A stretch of DNA of 64,000 bases from Brachycybe producta (lineage: Eukaryota; Arthropoda; Diplopoda; Playtdesmida; Andrognathidae): NCBI GenBank assembly GCA_036925085.1, contig JAUPFP010000031.1, positions 806,001 to 870,000 of the forward strand. Reading direction: 5' to 3'. A program made the translations under genes and the position numbers. This document shows positions 11,470 through 24,000 of the stretch, one piece after another. The notes under the pieces were generated by a model, which was not told where the DNA came from, made no database searches, and saw only the letters and a program-made list of their open reading frames with translations. The stretch's first letter is position 1. Each line of letters starts with the position of its first letter.

Positions 11470-12210
11470 AAAGTGCTTTCGTTTCGCTTCCGTCGTGCAA
11501 TTTGGGATTATTTTTTTAAACGAGAGAACGATAGAAAGTTCGAACCGAACTGTGCCTTTAGCTCCGAGACAGGTTAAAACGCTTTCTCTCTCTCTCTCTG
11601 AGAAGTTAATGCAACACTTAAGGATCTTTCATGATTTCCGCAAATTCTTTAGCAATCTTTTTAAGTTGTGATTGTTGTTCATTTTTCTGTAAACTCGCAA
11701 CAATTTGATTGCTACGTGTCACATTTACTTTACGCTCTTTTGTTTCGACATAATTTATTATCTTTCTTTTTTATGTTTTTAATTTTTTTCTGTCTCGTAA
11801 TAATTGATTTTCTTTCATACTTTTTATTTGTCCCAATTTTCACTTCAATGCTTTTTTATGTTTTTTCTTTGTTAGTTTCAAAATGACACTTTGATCGCAC
11901 TGTAAACACACAAGAGATCAGAAATTCATCCATTATAAACTTAAATTTACAATTTGGTAAAATTTATTTTGCAATTTACATAATGGTTTTGAACAGCAAA
12001 AGGAGGAGGAGGAGGAGGAGGAAGATTTGGATGAGGCCCCCCCCCCCCCCCCGTGAAGGCTTTGGAGGAGTAGAAAAATATTAAGAGGGAGGAGGAGGAG
12101 AGTTTCGTAAAGAAGGGTTTGGAGGAGGAGGAGGAAGATTTGGAGAAGAAGGAAGATGATTCCCAGGCGGAGGAGGAGAGTAAAGTGGGTAATCAATCAT
12201 TATGAGGCAA
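11470..12210. other. Convergent 3' region between two genes
   Basis: This holds the 3' UTRs of the 11050 gene (+) and of RBM28 (-). It includes a CT run near 11587-11601, GGA/GAG-rich microsatellite patches (about 12001-12182) and a 16-C tract (12037-12052). Those patches would be in the RBM28 3' UTR. Frames here are low-complexity artefacts. Confidence 0.6.
11963..11968 (-). terminator. Poly(A) signal, probable RBM28
   Basis: AATAAA on the minus strand about 245 nt beyond the RBM28 stop codon. Position-based inference. Confidence 0.4.
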
Positions 12211-15200
12211 TCAATCACGATGAAACCATTTGCGTTTTCTCGAAGTGTTCGTAACAGATTCTTGGTTTTGGTTTCTTTTATGTTTCGTAACCATCGAATC
12301 GAACTTGGCATCGCTACGATCGCCTGTCATTCGAGCTTTCTTCTTCGGCGAACGAACCTTTAATGTAACAAAAATAAAAGGTCATTTACGTTAAGACATG
12401 ATGCAAAAACAGATTCAGTTGAAAATGAAGGAGAAAATTTCAAATGACTTACTCCTTTGATTCCGTTTGAATTTTTCTCCCAATTTCGATTCATTTTAAC
12501 GTGCTGACTGTCTTTTTGAAGTTTTCGTCTCGATATCTTTCCTTTTGCTTTAACTGTCTGGTTCCGCTTTTTGTGTCTGATCTTTGGACCTAAGTGAGAT
12601 GGAAACTTTTTCGTATTCGCGTCCGCTTTGACGCCTGAAAAAGATTGTCCTTGTTCATCAAAACGTTCATTTCCTCCTCCTCTTCTTCCCTCTCTGTATC
12701 GCCACAGTCCGTTTTTCCTATCATCATTTCTCGGTTTCTGTGTCGCCTGCTAAACAAACCATAAAGAGTTATTACTAATTTTTGGAAGAAACAAAAATTC
12801 GTCAATTTTTACTTGTGGATTGGAGTCAGCCCTATTACATTGTTGACTCTTTAATAATCTTTTCATTTTTGCATTAAGAGCTGCTTTGTTTTCCAATGAA
12901 AACTCAACAATCGGTCGCTACAAAAGATAAAACCTCAATTAAGATCCGATTTAAACCGATTCTGGTCATCATAATCAAGAGTACCAAGTTATTGGTGAAG
13001 ATGTGTGGATTGTTGTTCGTGTTTCGTAAAGCTTTGAGCGCATGTTCGTGAGTTGTAAACTTCACAAATCCATAACCTTTACCCGACGGATTTCCTTTAG
13101 CAGTTAAAATCCTAAAATCTTTCATTACTCTCGCCTAAAAAAACACAAAACCAAGATCTTTATATATTTCCGAAAGATATTTAAAATATGGTCAGGGTTC
13201 CCACCAATATCAAAACACTAAAAACCGGTTAACACAAAATTGAATAACACTAAGTATATTTTCGATCCGGTTCCTTTGATTAGTATGTAAAAAAAAAGTT
13301 TCATTTAAATACAAAATTTGTTTAAGTTGGGTTTAAAAGTGTAAACGGGGCCTCTCGGAATCTGATTATTCTGTCTTTTCAGGTGTAAAATGAAGAGAAA
13401 TTGAATGTGTTTTAGAAACTAGAAGGGTAGCTCAATCACTTGAGGCTATTTTTCGTGTTTTTTCTCTCTTTTAAAATAAGCATTTCTATGCGAGTCTGAA
13501 AATGACAACTTTAAGCAGACGGTATTTTTAATTTTCGTCTATAAAGAGTTTATTTTGAAAGATATCAACATAAAGAATATCCTAAAAAAATACTGATTCA
13601 GTTCTAGTTTCTAAAACACTTTATAGATTCTCTTAATTTAGTTCTTGAAAGACAAAAGTTCCAAGTAGTTTGATAACAATTTGTTTAAATTTTAAAAACC
13701 AAAGTAATTTAATAAATAATTAAGAAGTATTTTCATTAGAAAAAGTAATTAATTAGAATTACAGAAATACTCAAAAGTAATCCTGTGAGTTAGTAATAAC
13801 TTTAAAAAGTAATTTAATTAAAGTAATTCATTACGTTTGGCAATTGCTTCCCAACACGGAGTAATTTAGTCTATTTTTCATATCAGCTTTATTAATAACA
13901 AACTTTTTGCAGTGAAAATAATAAATTTAGATAATTTCTGTGCATTTTTCAGAATTTTTTGTATTGAAGTAACTTCAGGGAGTTTCTAACTTCAGGTTTT
14001 TTTTTTAGAATTTCACGATTTCCAATATTGGTTGAGAACCCTGACAAGCATTCGCTTTATACTTCTGTAACTTCCGCTCCGGGACCACCGGCATTGAGAA
14101 AGATTTTTCTCAACCTAGCATCTGTCATGTTTTGTGGAAGATTTCGAATGCAAAGTCTGTCTTTTGCGACGAAAATGTTATAATTCGTAAGCATACGTTG
14201 TTTCCATACTTCGAGTTGTACTCTTTTATCTAAATCTTGTTTTGAAACGCCTTCGGCAGCTTGCGTTCCGGGTCTTATCACTAAAAATATGAATCAGTAA
14301 TGAGTTTTGATTCGATAATCTAGTCTTTTTTTTTAATTCTGTTGTCTTACGTCCTTCTCTAGCTAAATACAAATTACGATTGTCCTTTGGTTTCTTTTTT
14401 TTATTGTCTGCTTGTTTTTGAAGATCTTCTCTTGCAAGGGCTAAACTGACAAACAAAACCTGTTCGTCTAACATGATGCCTCCGGTTTCGATACCGTCAC
14501 CATATTCTTTGGCCTGTTGCCGTTTCGCTGCTTCGAGACATTTCATAGCATCTTCTTTGTTTTTAAACTTAACGAATCCAGTTCCTTGCGGATATTCGGT
14601 TTCTTTATTTACACACACAACTGCGTAATGGAGCTCTCCAAATTTAGAGAAAGTATCAGCGAGTGTCTCTTTCGTCGTACTGAAACTTAGATTCCTGCAA
14701 AATAAATAAAATGTAGAAACGCGATTTCTTTCCCCCTTTTTTGTAGATCTTACTGAATGAACAAAGTCTTTTCTTCGCTCACATCCGATGATTTTTCCTC
14801 TTTCTTTTCCACCTTTTTGACCTTATCTTTCGCCTGTTTTCGAAGCTCTTCTCTTGTAATGGCTAAACTAACTAACAAAACCTGTCCATCTAACACGATG
14901 CCTCCGGTTTCGATACCATCAACAGATTCTTCTGCTGGTTGCTGTTTTGCTGCTTTGAGACATTTCATAGCATCTTTTTTGTTTATAAACTTAACAAATC
15001 CACGTCCTTGGGAACATTTGGTTTCTTTATTTACACAAATGTCTGCATAATAGAGCTTTCCAAATTTAGAGAAAGTATCAGCTAGTGTCCCTTTCGTCGT
15101 ATTGAAACTTAGATTCCTGCAAAATAAATAAAATGTAGAAATGCGATTTCCTTCCCCTTTTTTGTAGATCTTACCGAATGAACAAAGTCTTTCCTTCGCT

Positions 15201-16846
15201 TGCATCTGTCGGTTTTTCCATCTTTTTGACCATAACTTCTGATTCATCGTCGTCTTCCGATTCGTTGCTTTCGTCTTCTTCCGAATGATCGCTTTCGTCT
15301 TCATCTTCCTCTTCCGAATCGTCGCTTTTGTTTTCCTCTTCCGAATCGTCGCTTTGGTTTTCACCTTCCGAACCATCGCTTTCAGTCTCTTCACTTCCTT
15401 CATTGCTTTCATCTTCACTTTCCACGTAATCTACAACATCGTCTTCTTTCGAAAAGATATTCTTGTCCTTCACGACTTCTAAAAACAAAACATTATCACT
15501 AATGTATTTCAAACCATTTCAAATGATCTTTTTTTGTTGTTGTCACTTTTAGGTTTAACGGCTGATTTTTCATCATCATCTTTGATTGAATCATCACCAT
15601 TATCTTCTACGTTTTCCATTTTTTCCGACTCGGAATCACCTGCAGAAAAAGGTAAAATACACTTAGATAAGTATCGAAACGTCTCGCGACTGAAACTCAC
15701 AATCCGTTAACTCTTTTTCTTCGATTTGAATTTCAAAATATTTTTTTCGAGGAACCGACCAGTCGACTGCAATCGGTCTATTCAAAAATTCTGTTCCGTT
15801 CATCTTTTGTAACGCATGATTTGCAGCGGACAGTTTCTCATATTGGATGAAACAGAAACCTTTCATCTTTCCATCTGTAACAAATAGGAACTCTTTAAAA
15901 TCAACTGCAACTTTGACATACGAGATACGAAAAGATAAACCGTTTTTTTTTGGAATAATAACTTCGACGATTTTTCCAAACTGCTGGAAAACTTTCTTGA
16001 TCGATTTCTCATTAGCCTTAGAATAGAAAAAAAAACAATACAATAACTAATTGATTAGAAAGAAACTTTAGAGACACTTTGCGTTACTTTGAAGGAAATA
16101 TTACGAATGATTAACTTCGCATCCTTTGGGTGCTTTGTTTTAACGTTCGGTTTAGTTTTCTTTTCGTTTTTCACGTTGCATTCGTTTTCTGGAACAGAAA
16201 AGAATATATATATTATCAGAAAAAGGCTAAAAAATCGTTTAAAATTAAGAATGTTACCGATTTTCACAGCTTCTTTTTCAATATTTTCCGATCTTTTTTT
16301 TGCAAACTTTAGATTTATTATTCTGCCCCCGATTCTTATGACTTTTTTTATTGCCAATTCCGCATCTTCTCTTAACGCAAACTTCACATAACCAACTCCT
16401 AAAACAGACAACAAATATTAAAAAAATGAAATATGTTCCTATTTTCATATAAAAGCGTTCTCGTAAAGTACCATAATACAGGGTGTCTCAAAACCCACTA
16501 CACACCTAATTTCATCAAATCTCAACAAAAAAACACGTTTCAAACTGCATTTTTAACGAATTATACACATGTAACACATTTTTGTTCATTTTATAGATGA
16601 AATTAATCATAATACATATGTTTCAACCGACTAAAACGACCCACTAAGAATATGACGTTTGAGACACCCTGTACCATACATTATCAAAAAAGCTTTTTCA
16701 CCTTTATTTGATACAACAAAACACCGCTGAATTGGTCCAATGTTACTGAACGGTTCCTCCAACTCTGTCTGACTCGTTCCGTATGGTAGATTGCCGACAA
16801 AAAGCGTTGTAGACGTATTTTGGTTACTTTTTTCCACTTCGGCCAT
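12211..16846 (-). CDS. RBM28: RBM28 / Nop4-type nucleolar RNA-binding protein
   Basis: RBM28 (yeast Nop4) is a nucleolar multi-RRM protein of large-subunit ribosome biogenesis. I place 14 exons on the minus strand: 16846-16702, 16398-16258, 16188-16088, 16016-15941, 15874-15701, 15639-15547, 15478-15175, 15116-14754, 14694-14351, 14280-14063, 13134-12985, 12917-12813, 12749-12453, 12357-12211. They sum to 2658 nt, an 885-aa frame. RRM1 begins TLFVGNLPYGTS. RRM2 has KLIIRNISFK and KGFCFIQYE. A long Ser/Asp/Glu tract follows. Two RRM3 copies each start NLSF; the second runs into the diagnostic NLYLAREGLIRPGT. RRM4 has RLCIRNLPQN and GYGFVKF and ends RPIVEFSLEN. The basic tail ends KRKWFHRD, like the RSKWFDS end of vertebrate RBM28. 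The exon 6 donor (A|GTGACA) is the least certain junction. Vertebrate RBM28 has four RRMs; this one has five. Confidence 0.92.
13330..13660. repeat. FB element copy in RBM28 intron 10
   Basis: Full-length type. The outer flank TTTAAAAGTGTAAACGGGGC, the left arm TTAGAAACTAGAAGGGTAGC, the centre and the right arm TTCTAGTTTCTAAAACACTT are all present. Confidence 0.8.
13670..13865. repeat. AATTAC-type repeat
   Basis: Degenerate sequence rich in AAAAGTAATTAATTAGAATT and AAAGTAATTTAATTAAAGTA, ending GGCAATTGCTTCCCAACA. Related copies occur at about 41270-41350 plus 41730-41895, and at 50975-51100. All end TTACTTC-CACCA or similar. Confidence 0.5.
14695..15174 (-). repeat. RBM28: Tandem duplication of the RBM28 RRM3 exon
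   Basis: Exon 8 (14754-15116, 363 nt) and exon 9 (14351-14694) both encode an RRM3, and the introns in front of them (15117-15174 and 14695-14753) are almost identical, with about three changes in 58 bp. Exon 8 is 121 codons with phase 2 at both ends, so its insertion kept the frame. Exon 8 ends TLFIQ, exon 7 ends TLFIR: a copied junction. The two RRM copies differ at roughly 30 of 97 aligned residues. Confidence 0.88.
16477..16673. mobile_element. Mariner-like MITE in RBM28 intron 1
   Basis: 197 bp with ends TACAGGGTGTCTCAAA and TTTGAGACACCCTGTA, perfect 16-bp inverted repeats with TA termini. Subterminal CCCACTA also repeats on both sides. There is no coding capacity. Same family as 7488. 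Confidence 0.8.
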
Positions 16847-18025
16847 GGTGTATTCTCATAGAAGTAATGGAAAAAATTGAAACAACGTGTTTTCAAAGCG
16901 CCAATGCTTTTTCTATCTGTCATAGCCTCTTCCTCAAGGAGTTCAAAATCGCTGTCTCTTGCATATGTTTTAATGCATACTTATCGAAAAAGTAGAGGCT
17001 AATAGAAAATATAGTTATCGGTTAGCGAAGATATCGATTAAGAGTAAATATCGATGTAATCACGTCATTGTGGTTGTTAATTTATTGAGAAAACACGCCT
17101 CTACCCAGGTTTTTTTTAATGAATTAATGCCAAACTATACCGGCCTCGTCTTGAAAAAAAGAAGCTTGTGACGTTTGAAGGGTTGACGAGAAATTTAGGA
17201 TTGTCATTTTTTTTAATAAAGCACAGGTAATAAAACAAAAATGCAAAAGACGTTTTTGTTTAAATTTTTGAGAACATTTGCCATCATCACTTCTAAATCA
17301 CACTAAATGAAATTTTTACGTTAACCCATTTTACGTCACAAGCCTCTTGTTACGATTAGCAAAATCCAGTTTGTAACCTTACAGGAAAAGGCTAATAAAA
17401 AGTAATTGGTTATCAACTTATCAGTTATAAACGATATCGATTGACTTTCAGTGTGAAATGTAACATCGTTATTGTGGGCGTATCTGTTATTACGACATTC
17501 GCCTCTAACCGGGTTTTTTTAAAACGACAAATTGTGATTCTATCGTAAAGGAAATATTTTTCCAGACGAAAAAGAGCTGTATTAGAGGCGTTTTTTCTTC
17601 TGCAACAACCAAACTAATAAAAAAGTAACCGGTTATCGGTTAAAAGTGATATCGATTGACAATAAATATGAAATCTAACATTGTTAATGTGGGCGCATCT
17701 ATTTGTTACAACACGCGCCTCTAACTAGATTTATTAAACGATCCAACCCGATTATTTTGTAAAAGAAATACACTGTATGATTAAAAAGACCCGTATTAGA
17801 GGCGCTTTTTTCTTCTGCAAAAGTAGAAACGCCCCATTAAATGTGCGAATGAACGAACTTGAAGGGCAATACGGAAGTTGACGATTTTTACATGTTCATT
17901 ACATTTTTATTTGCGTAATATTATATAAGAAAAAAGCTTTATTGAATTATGTAAATTGTTCTTAATTAAATGTATGGTAGTATAATTAGTTAAAGAGAGG
18001 CGTTTGCGTAGTTCGCGCGATTCCA
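16847..18025. promoter_or_regulatory. Head-to-head spacer RBM28/MYCBP2
   Basis: About 1.2 kb separates the two start codons, so both promoters must lie here or in 5' exons I cannot see. No TATA box stands out. Three diverged fold-back units (about 16990-17115, 17390-17525, 17580-17745) fill much of it. Each has a TTATCGGTTA-like box, ATATCGATT, a TGTGGGCGCATCT-type box and terminal GAGGC/GCCTCT. Confidence 0.5.
16990..17745. repeat. Three diverged copies of a GCCTCTAAC-ended repeat
   Basis: Units near 16990, 17390 and 17580 share GGTTATCGGTTA, GATATCGATTGA and CGCCTCTAAC. A pair of GAAGCTTGTGACGT and ACGTCACAAGCC sequences at about 17160 and 17335 forms another inverted pair related to the element at 62850. 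Confidence 0.55.
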
Positions 18026-21000
18026 ATGACCGCTGCGTTGACCGCCGTCGCAGCGTCATCGGTTGTCGTCCATCATCATCACCGGTACCCACAACAACAA
18101 CAGCAGCCTCCGCCGCCGAATCCTCATCGTCTCGTCTTCGGTAACGTCGGTCGTTCATCTTCGGTAGAACCGTCGGCAACGACCGACGAGACTGAGACGA
18201 AACGAATCGTCGTCGGGAACTACGACGACGATAACAACGACGGTGGCCGTGGTTGCCCTCCTCTAATGGCCGCTTCTTCTTCTGCGACCGCAGACGCTGC
18301 TTCTTCTATTAATCGTAGTAATAATATGGATTGTTGCCGTTTATTAAACGGAGATGTTCTTGGATCAGAATTTCACACACTTTTTAAAGCCGGCGTTGAT
18401 CAAAACAGGTTAATTTTAACTTGTGTTTTGTTATGTTTTCTTACGGTCACTGCTGCGTTTTTGCGATTCAAGCTTAGATTTTGGTCGATTCATCTTTATT
18501 GTATAAATTTCATAAAAAATGAGTAACCCTTCTAGTTTCTAAAACACTTTCAAACCACCTTGAGTCAATTTCGAACCGTAATTGTCAGATTTCGATGTTG
18601 ATTTTAGTCAGAATTATCCGAAATGTGACACTTTTAAATTTTGCCACCTATTTTTTTTATCTTAAAATAGTCTTTTCTTTCGTTTTTCAGACGTAAAAAC
18701 AAACGAAAGAAGTCAAAGAAGAAAACTAAAGCTGCAAAAGGAAAAGACAAACAAAAAACAAAGGTTGGGGAAAAACAAGTTACGAAAGACAAAATTATTT
18801 TTGTTTCATTTCGTTTTCGATTTTTTTCTTTTCTTAGGTCGATGGAACTTCTGATTCTGTATCGTCTCACCCTCCGATCATTGAAGTTTGTAGCAATCCA
18901 TCTTTATTTGCCGTTTTCGCTGGCGTTCGTCAGTCTGTACTTGAGAAACAGATCCGAGATGCGGCTCAGATCTTTCTGGCCGCAAACACGAGTCAATCAA
19001 CCGACTCCGAAGAAGAAGAAGACGATGACGATAAATCAAAAGACGTCGTATCGAAAATACCGAAGGTTCTCATCCGATTAAAGATTTTATGTCATGAACA
19101 ACTAACTTTCGAACTCTAGATTGTTTTTCGGTTTCAGACGAGGAACACTAAGGAGAAATTGAAAGTTACTTAGAAACTAGAAGTGTAGCCCCTTAATATT
19201 ATTATCATGTTGTTATCTTTCAAAATAAAAGATAATAGAAATAAAAGATATCAACATGAAAAATACCTTTACCTGATTGAGCTATACTTCTAGTTTCTAA
19301 AACGCATTCACGTTTCTCTTCATTTTGTTCCGGAAAGACAGAGTAATCAGAGTTTGAGATGACCCGTTTACACTTTACATTCAAATTAAACGATTTTAGA
19401 TCTCGTTTTCAGGTTGTTGGAGTCGGATTGTGTTCTGTTTTCGTACTGATTCTCGAAAGCCGTCAAACTCATCCTTCTCTTTGCACTCGAGCGTTGGAAG
19501 CGCTTTTGGATATCATTCAGGGACAACAACCGGAAGGTCTCAAGTCGGAACCGTCAGAAGTTATCGGTATCTTGTTGTAAACCGAACTTTTCTTTAATTT
19601 CAGCATTTACTTAAATTAATCTTGCTTTTAGATTCTTTGTTTGATCTTCTACTGGAACTTGCAAGTCAACAGCCGACATCAAAAAAGGGAGAGAACAACG
19701 TCACAGTCCTCACTTCAGTCGCATGTTCATGTCTTCTCAGTTTGGTTGTCGCTCGTGGTGATACTGGAAAGTTACTACGAGCGACGGCGGCCATGTTGAT
19801 GAGCCATCGTTCGTTAGCTACCGAAGACTTGAAGGTTGACGTTTTTCCGTCTTCGACACTTTTTTTTATTGAAATTTTGACGTTTTATGTTTCAGATGCC
19901 GTCTGTTTTGACGGCGCTTCAACGTAGTGTCCATGCGGTTCTTCTCGGAAAGACGATTATTCCAGATTGGGTTACCAACGGCGTTCTAAAGAAAGGGCTC
20001 ATCGATTCATTCGTTCTTAACCTTCCAGAAGGTTAATGGCCGACACGAGTCTTAAGTTACTTGGACTCTTGATTATTTTGCCTTTCGGAAATGCTATTTT
20101 CACGTTGATATTTTTTAAAATACTTTTTTTATGGAAGTTTGGAAATGATGAAGTTTTTAGATTTTTCGTTGTTTTTTTAATCTTTTACATATAGTATGTA
20201 GCTTCTGCAGTTTCAGAAGCAAAATAAGGAAGAATTGAAAGTGTGTTAGAAAATAGAAGGGTACAGGAATCATTTCATAATATTTTCGTGTTGATATCTT
20301 TCAAAATAATTTTTTATATTCAGAAATTAAAAAATAACGTCTAGATTATTTTCAAAATTACATTTAAAGCTTATTTTCATGAAAATGGCCTTAAGTGATT
20401 GACTTACCCTTTTAGTTTCTAAAAACACCTCCAAATTTTTTTTCTTTTTGTGTCTTAAAGGCAGAATGACCAGAGTTGTAGAGGCGTTTACACTTTAAAA
20501 CCAGCTTGAGTGATTCATTTGCTCTTCTAGTTTCTAAAACGCCTTAAATTCTCTTCTTCTATTCAGACAAAGATGAATCTTGTCATTATTCTATGGCGAG
20601 TGATGGACGTTTTCTTTATCTCTTCTCATCAACTGGAAACCTCTACAAAGTGGGAACTGGTTATGGAGGTTCAATACGAGGTCACGTTTATGCTCACAAG
20701 TCTGATTTTCATGTTCAACGCAAGGGGTGGCTCGGTTTCGCATCGGTCTGCGGTTTTTTTTTATTTTTGTAACTTTTGTATTGCTTTATTGTACTCGATC
20801 TCGTTATTATGTCGTTTAGAGTCGACTTTACTTTAAAACTGACACATCGAGTAACATACTGATTGTTATGGATCAGTCGACGTTAAACGAAACGGACACG
20901 GTGGTTTTAGAAGGTTTCTGTTTCGTATTGTTTGAAGCATCATTATTAAGGCCAAATGTTTGCCTAAATTGCACAAAAAATCTCTTAGAGTTTGAACATA

Positions 21001-24000
21001 CTGGTGACTTTTGAAAGACTTTTTGGTAACGAAATGAAGTCTAAAGTCACTAGGCTGTCGTCATAATGTAGTTTCTATGGAAAGACACCAACTTTGGCAT
21101 ACAGAAGTCAAAAGTGTGCCAAGGTTGACATCTTCCTCATTTCGGAATTTTTATTTGCATAAAACTTTTGGCCTTACACATTATGACGTTACGTCTTTGT
21201 ATCTGAATAGTAATTTCTCCTTCATAGGCAAAGATTCGGGTCCCAGCGTTACCTTTAGCGACGGCGAGAACATTGGAACTATTACATCCGGCAAAGATGT
21301 ACATTTAATATTTGTCCATAATCTGATTTAGTTCTCATTAATGTTGTTTTTGTTGTTGTTTTTTTTAGGATAGTTTTGCCGTTAGGACGTATAGTCCAGC
21401 TGGTGATCTGATGCCTTGTATTAGCGAACTGCCTTTGAAATTAGCTCGAAAGTGTCTCGATTTGTTCGGATGGGCCTCTTTCGATGAAGAAATGAGCATC
21501 CATACGATTAGTGGGTTGCATCATTTATTGCTGAATTTTATTTTGACTCATTGTTTTGTTTTTAAATTAAAGCTAATTCGTTCGATGACGAACCGACTTT
21601 TATTACGGCAGGAAAAGAGTTTGCTCTCATGAGGACAGTATCTGGAAAGGTGCATTTTGTTTTTAACTACTTTTAACTACTCTTGCTTATTCTGCCTTTC
21701 AGAAGAGTGAAATGAAGGGAAATTTGAAAGTGTTTAGAAACTATAAGAGTAGCTCAATCATTTCAGGGTGTTTTCATGTTGATATGTTTTAAAATAAACT
21801 TTTTATGTCATTTTGAAAACGACCAAACTTAAAGTAGAAGATATTTTGTTAATTTTTGTCTGTAAAAAGTTCATTTTAAAAGATATCAACATTAAAATAC
21901 TTTGATAAGTGATGAAGCTGCTACCCTTATGGTTTCTAAAACACATTCTAGTTTCTCTTGATTTTGTTGTTCTGAAACTGCAAAATAACAGGTCGAAAAT
22001 CAACTGTTAACAAAGCATGTTAACGTGTTCTTTCAGGTTTTATACAGCGGTAAAGCTCAGAGTTTAGGAATAAAACAAGGAGGTGGAGTTTCGGGAGGTC
22101 GTTGGGTCGAACTTCCTATCACAAAGTCTCCAAAAATTGTTAACGTTTCTGTTGGACACGACGGACTTCACGCTCTTCTTGTTGCCGAAGATGGAAGCGT
22201 TTTCTTTGTTGGAACGGCACGGCGGGGAGAAGACGGCGATCAAAGTATTTCAGCTTCATTATTTTCGTTATAATTTGCTACAATAAGTGTTTTAAAATTC
22301 AGATAAAGGTCGACGGCAGCCAAAACCCGTTAAACCAAAGAAACTAATTAAAGTCGAGAGCATGAATATTGCGTCTAGTGCCTGTAATAACGGAACGAGT
22401 GCTCTTTTGACGCGTGATGGAGAACTGTATATGTTTGGAAAGGACACGATTCACTGCCATCATACGACTGGTAGCGAGTCTTATTTTAGGTTTTAAAGTC
22501 GAATTGTTATTATTCTGTATTTCAGGTGCAAAATTAAGAGCAACTAGAAGGGTAGCTTAAACACTTATAGGGTATTTTAATGTATATATTGTTCAAAATA
22601 AGCTTTTTATCAGAGTTTGAAAGTGATTCGACTTTAAGCAGGCATTATTTTTTAATTTTTGTCTATAAAAAGTTTATTTTGAAAGACAAAATACTTTGAA
22701 GTGATGAAGCTACACTTCTAGTATCTAAAACAGTTTCTAGTTTTTCTTAATGTTGCTCTTCTGAAAGGCAGAATAATCAAGAGTTCAAAAATCAGATGTT
22801 CGTAAACCATCTTAAGGGCGAAAATCACACCTCGGGAAGCTTCACGGCTTTGTTTTTTTGTTTCTCAGGACTTGTGAACGATTTGAAAGATACCACGATC
22901 GTTCAAGTTGCACTCGGAAAGGCTCACGTTGTCGCATTATCATCGAAGGGACACGTTTACACATTCGGAATCAATAACAAGGGTCAATGTGGTCGTGATT
23001 TTGCAACTCACCCTAAAGATAGTATACATTTCTTTCATAGGCCGAGGCAGAGTTTATCTGTTTTTCGAGAAATGTGTTTAATTTTTAGCTGTAATGACTG
23101 TTGCCATGGCAACTACAAACGAAGATGATTTGGATGACGAAGAACTCGAGGCCGAGGAACCCGAAATAATGTGTCCACCCGGTCAACACAAATGGAAACA
23201 AGATGAATGTATGGTTTGCACCGTTTGTGGTGAATGTACTGGGTTTGGAGTCAGTTGTATCAGTAAAGGACAACCGGATCGCAGCCTTGGACTGTGAGAA
23301 ATGTGAAATTAAATTTGTCTTTTTCTTGAAGTTTTTACTTTTTTGTTGTTGTTTCGCTTCAGACCTTGCGGATGCGGATGGGGTGATTCAGGATGCTCGG
23401 AATGTGGATGTTGTAAGACGTGTGCCGGAGAGAGTAAAGTATTGGATTCGATTTTGGCTGCTGAACTTGACGTCATCGTTCGAAGTATTTCTACTCGTTT
23501 TATTGGGTTCCAATTTCAAGAAGAAATTTGGCACTTGAAGCTCACTTTGAACCCTCCGAACAGGCTTCTATCATAGATAAACCTTTTATCATTGAATGTC
23601 TTCAAAAAGGAGCTTTTCTATTTTAGAACCTTGCTCAGAGAGTTCAAATTGAAATTCAAGATTTAAAGTTTCTTTCTTTATTTTGGCCGAACTGATTGAT
23701 TTTTATTCTAATAGGAAGACCTGGAAATCGACTTCAAGATCAAATTCAAAGAAAACTTGACGAAAGAAGGCATCGACACAAGTCAAAATTTGGTAGCAAA
23801 TCGTTGAAGATGAAAACTGTTAGGAGCCACGTCGTTGATCTTCCTCAAGATAAACCGATGGTGGCTGCTTTAGGTTTGATTTAACCCTTTATATTGTTGT
23901 TGTCTTTATCAGTTCGAGGAAAAATAACGATTAAAAATGGTTATTCTAGTTGATGAAGTCGTGAGCAGCGATCAGGAACGTGAAGCGAGCAAAATTAGTT

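Noticed and set aside
12081-12311. Pro-rich minus-strand frame
   Set aside because: A translation of the GGA microsatellite in the RBM28 3' UTR, partly overlapping the last exon in another frame.
14757-15050. Plus-strand frame over RBM28 exon 8
   Set aside because: Antisense shadow of the RRM coding exon.
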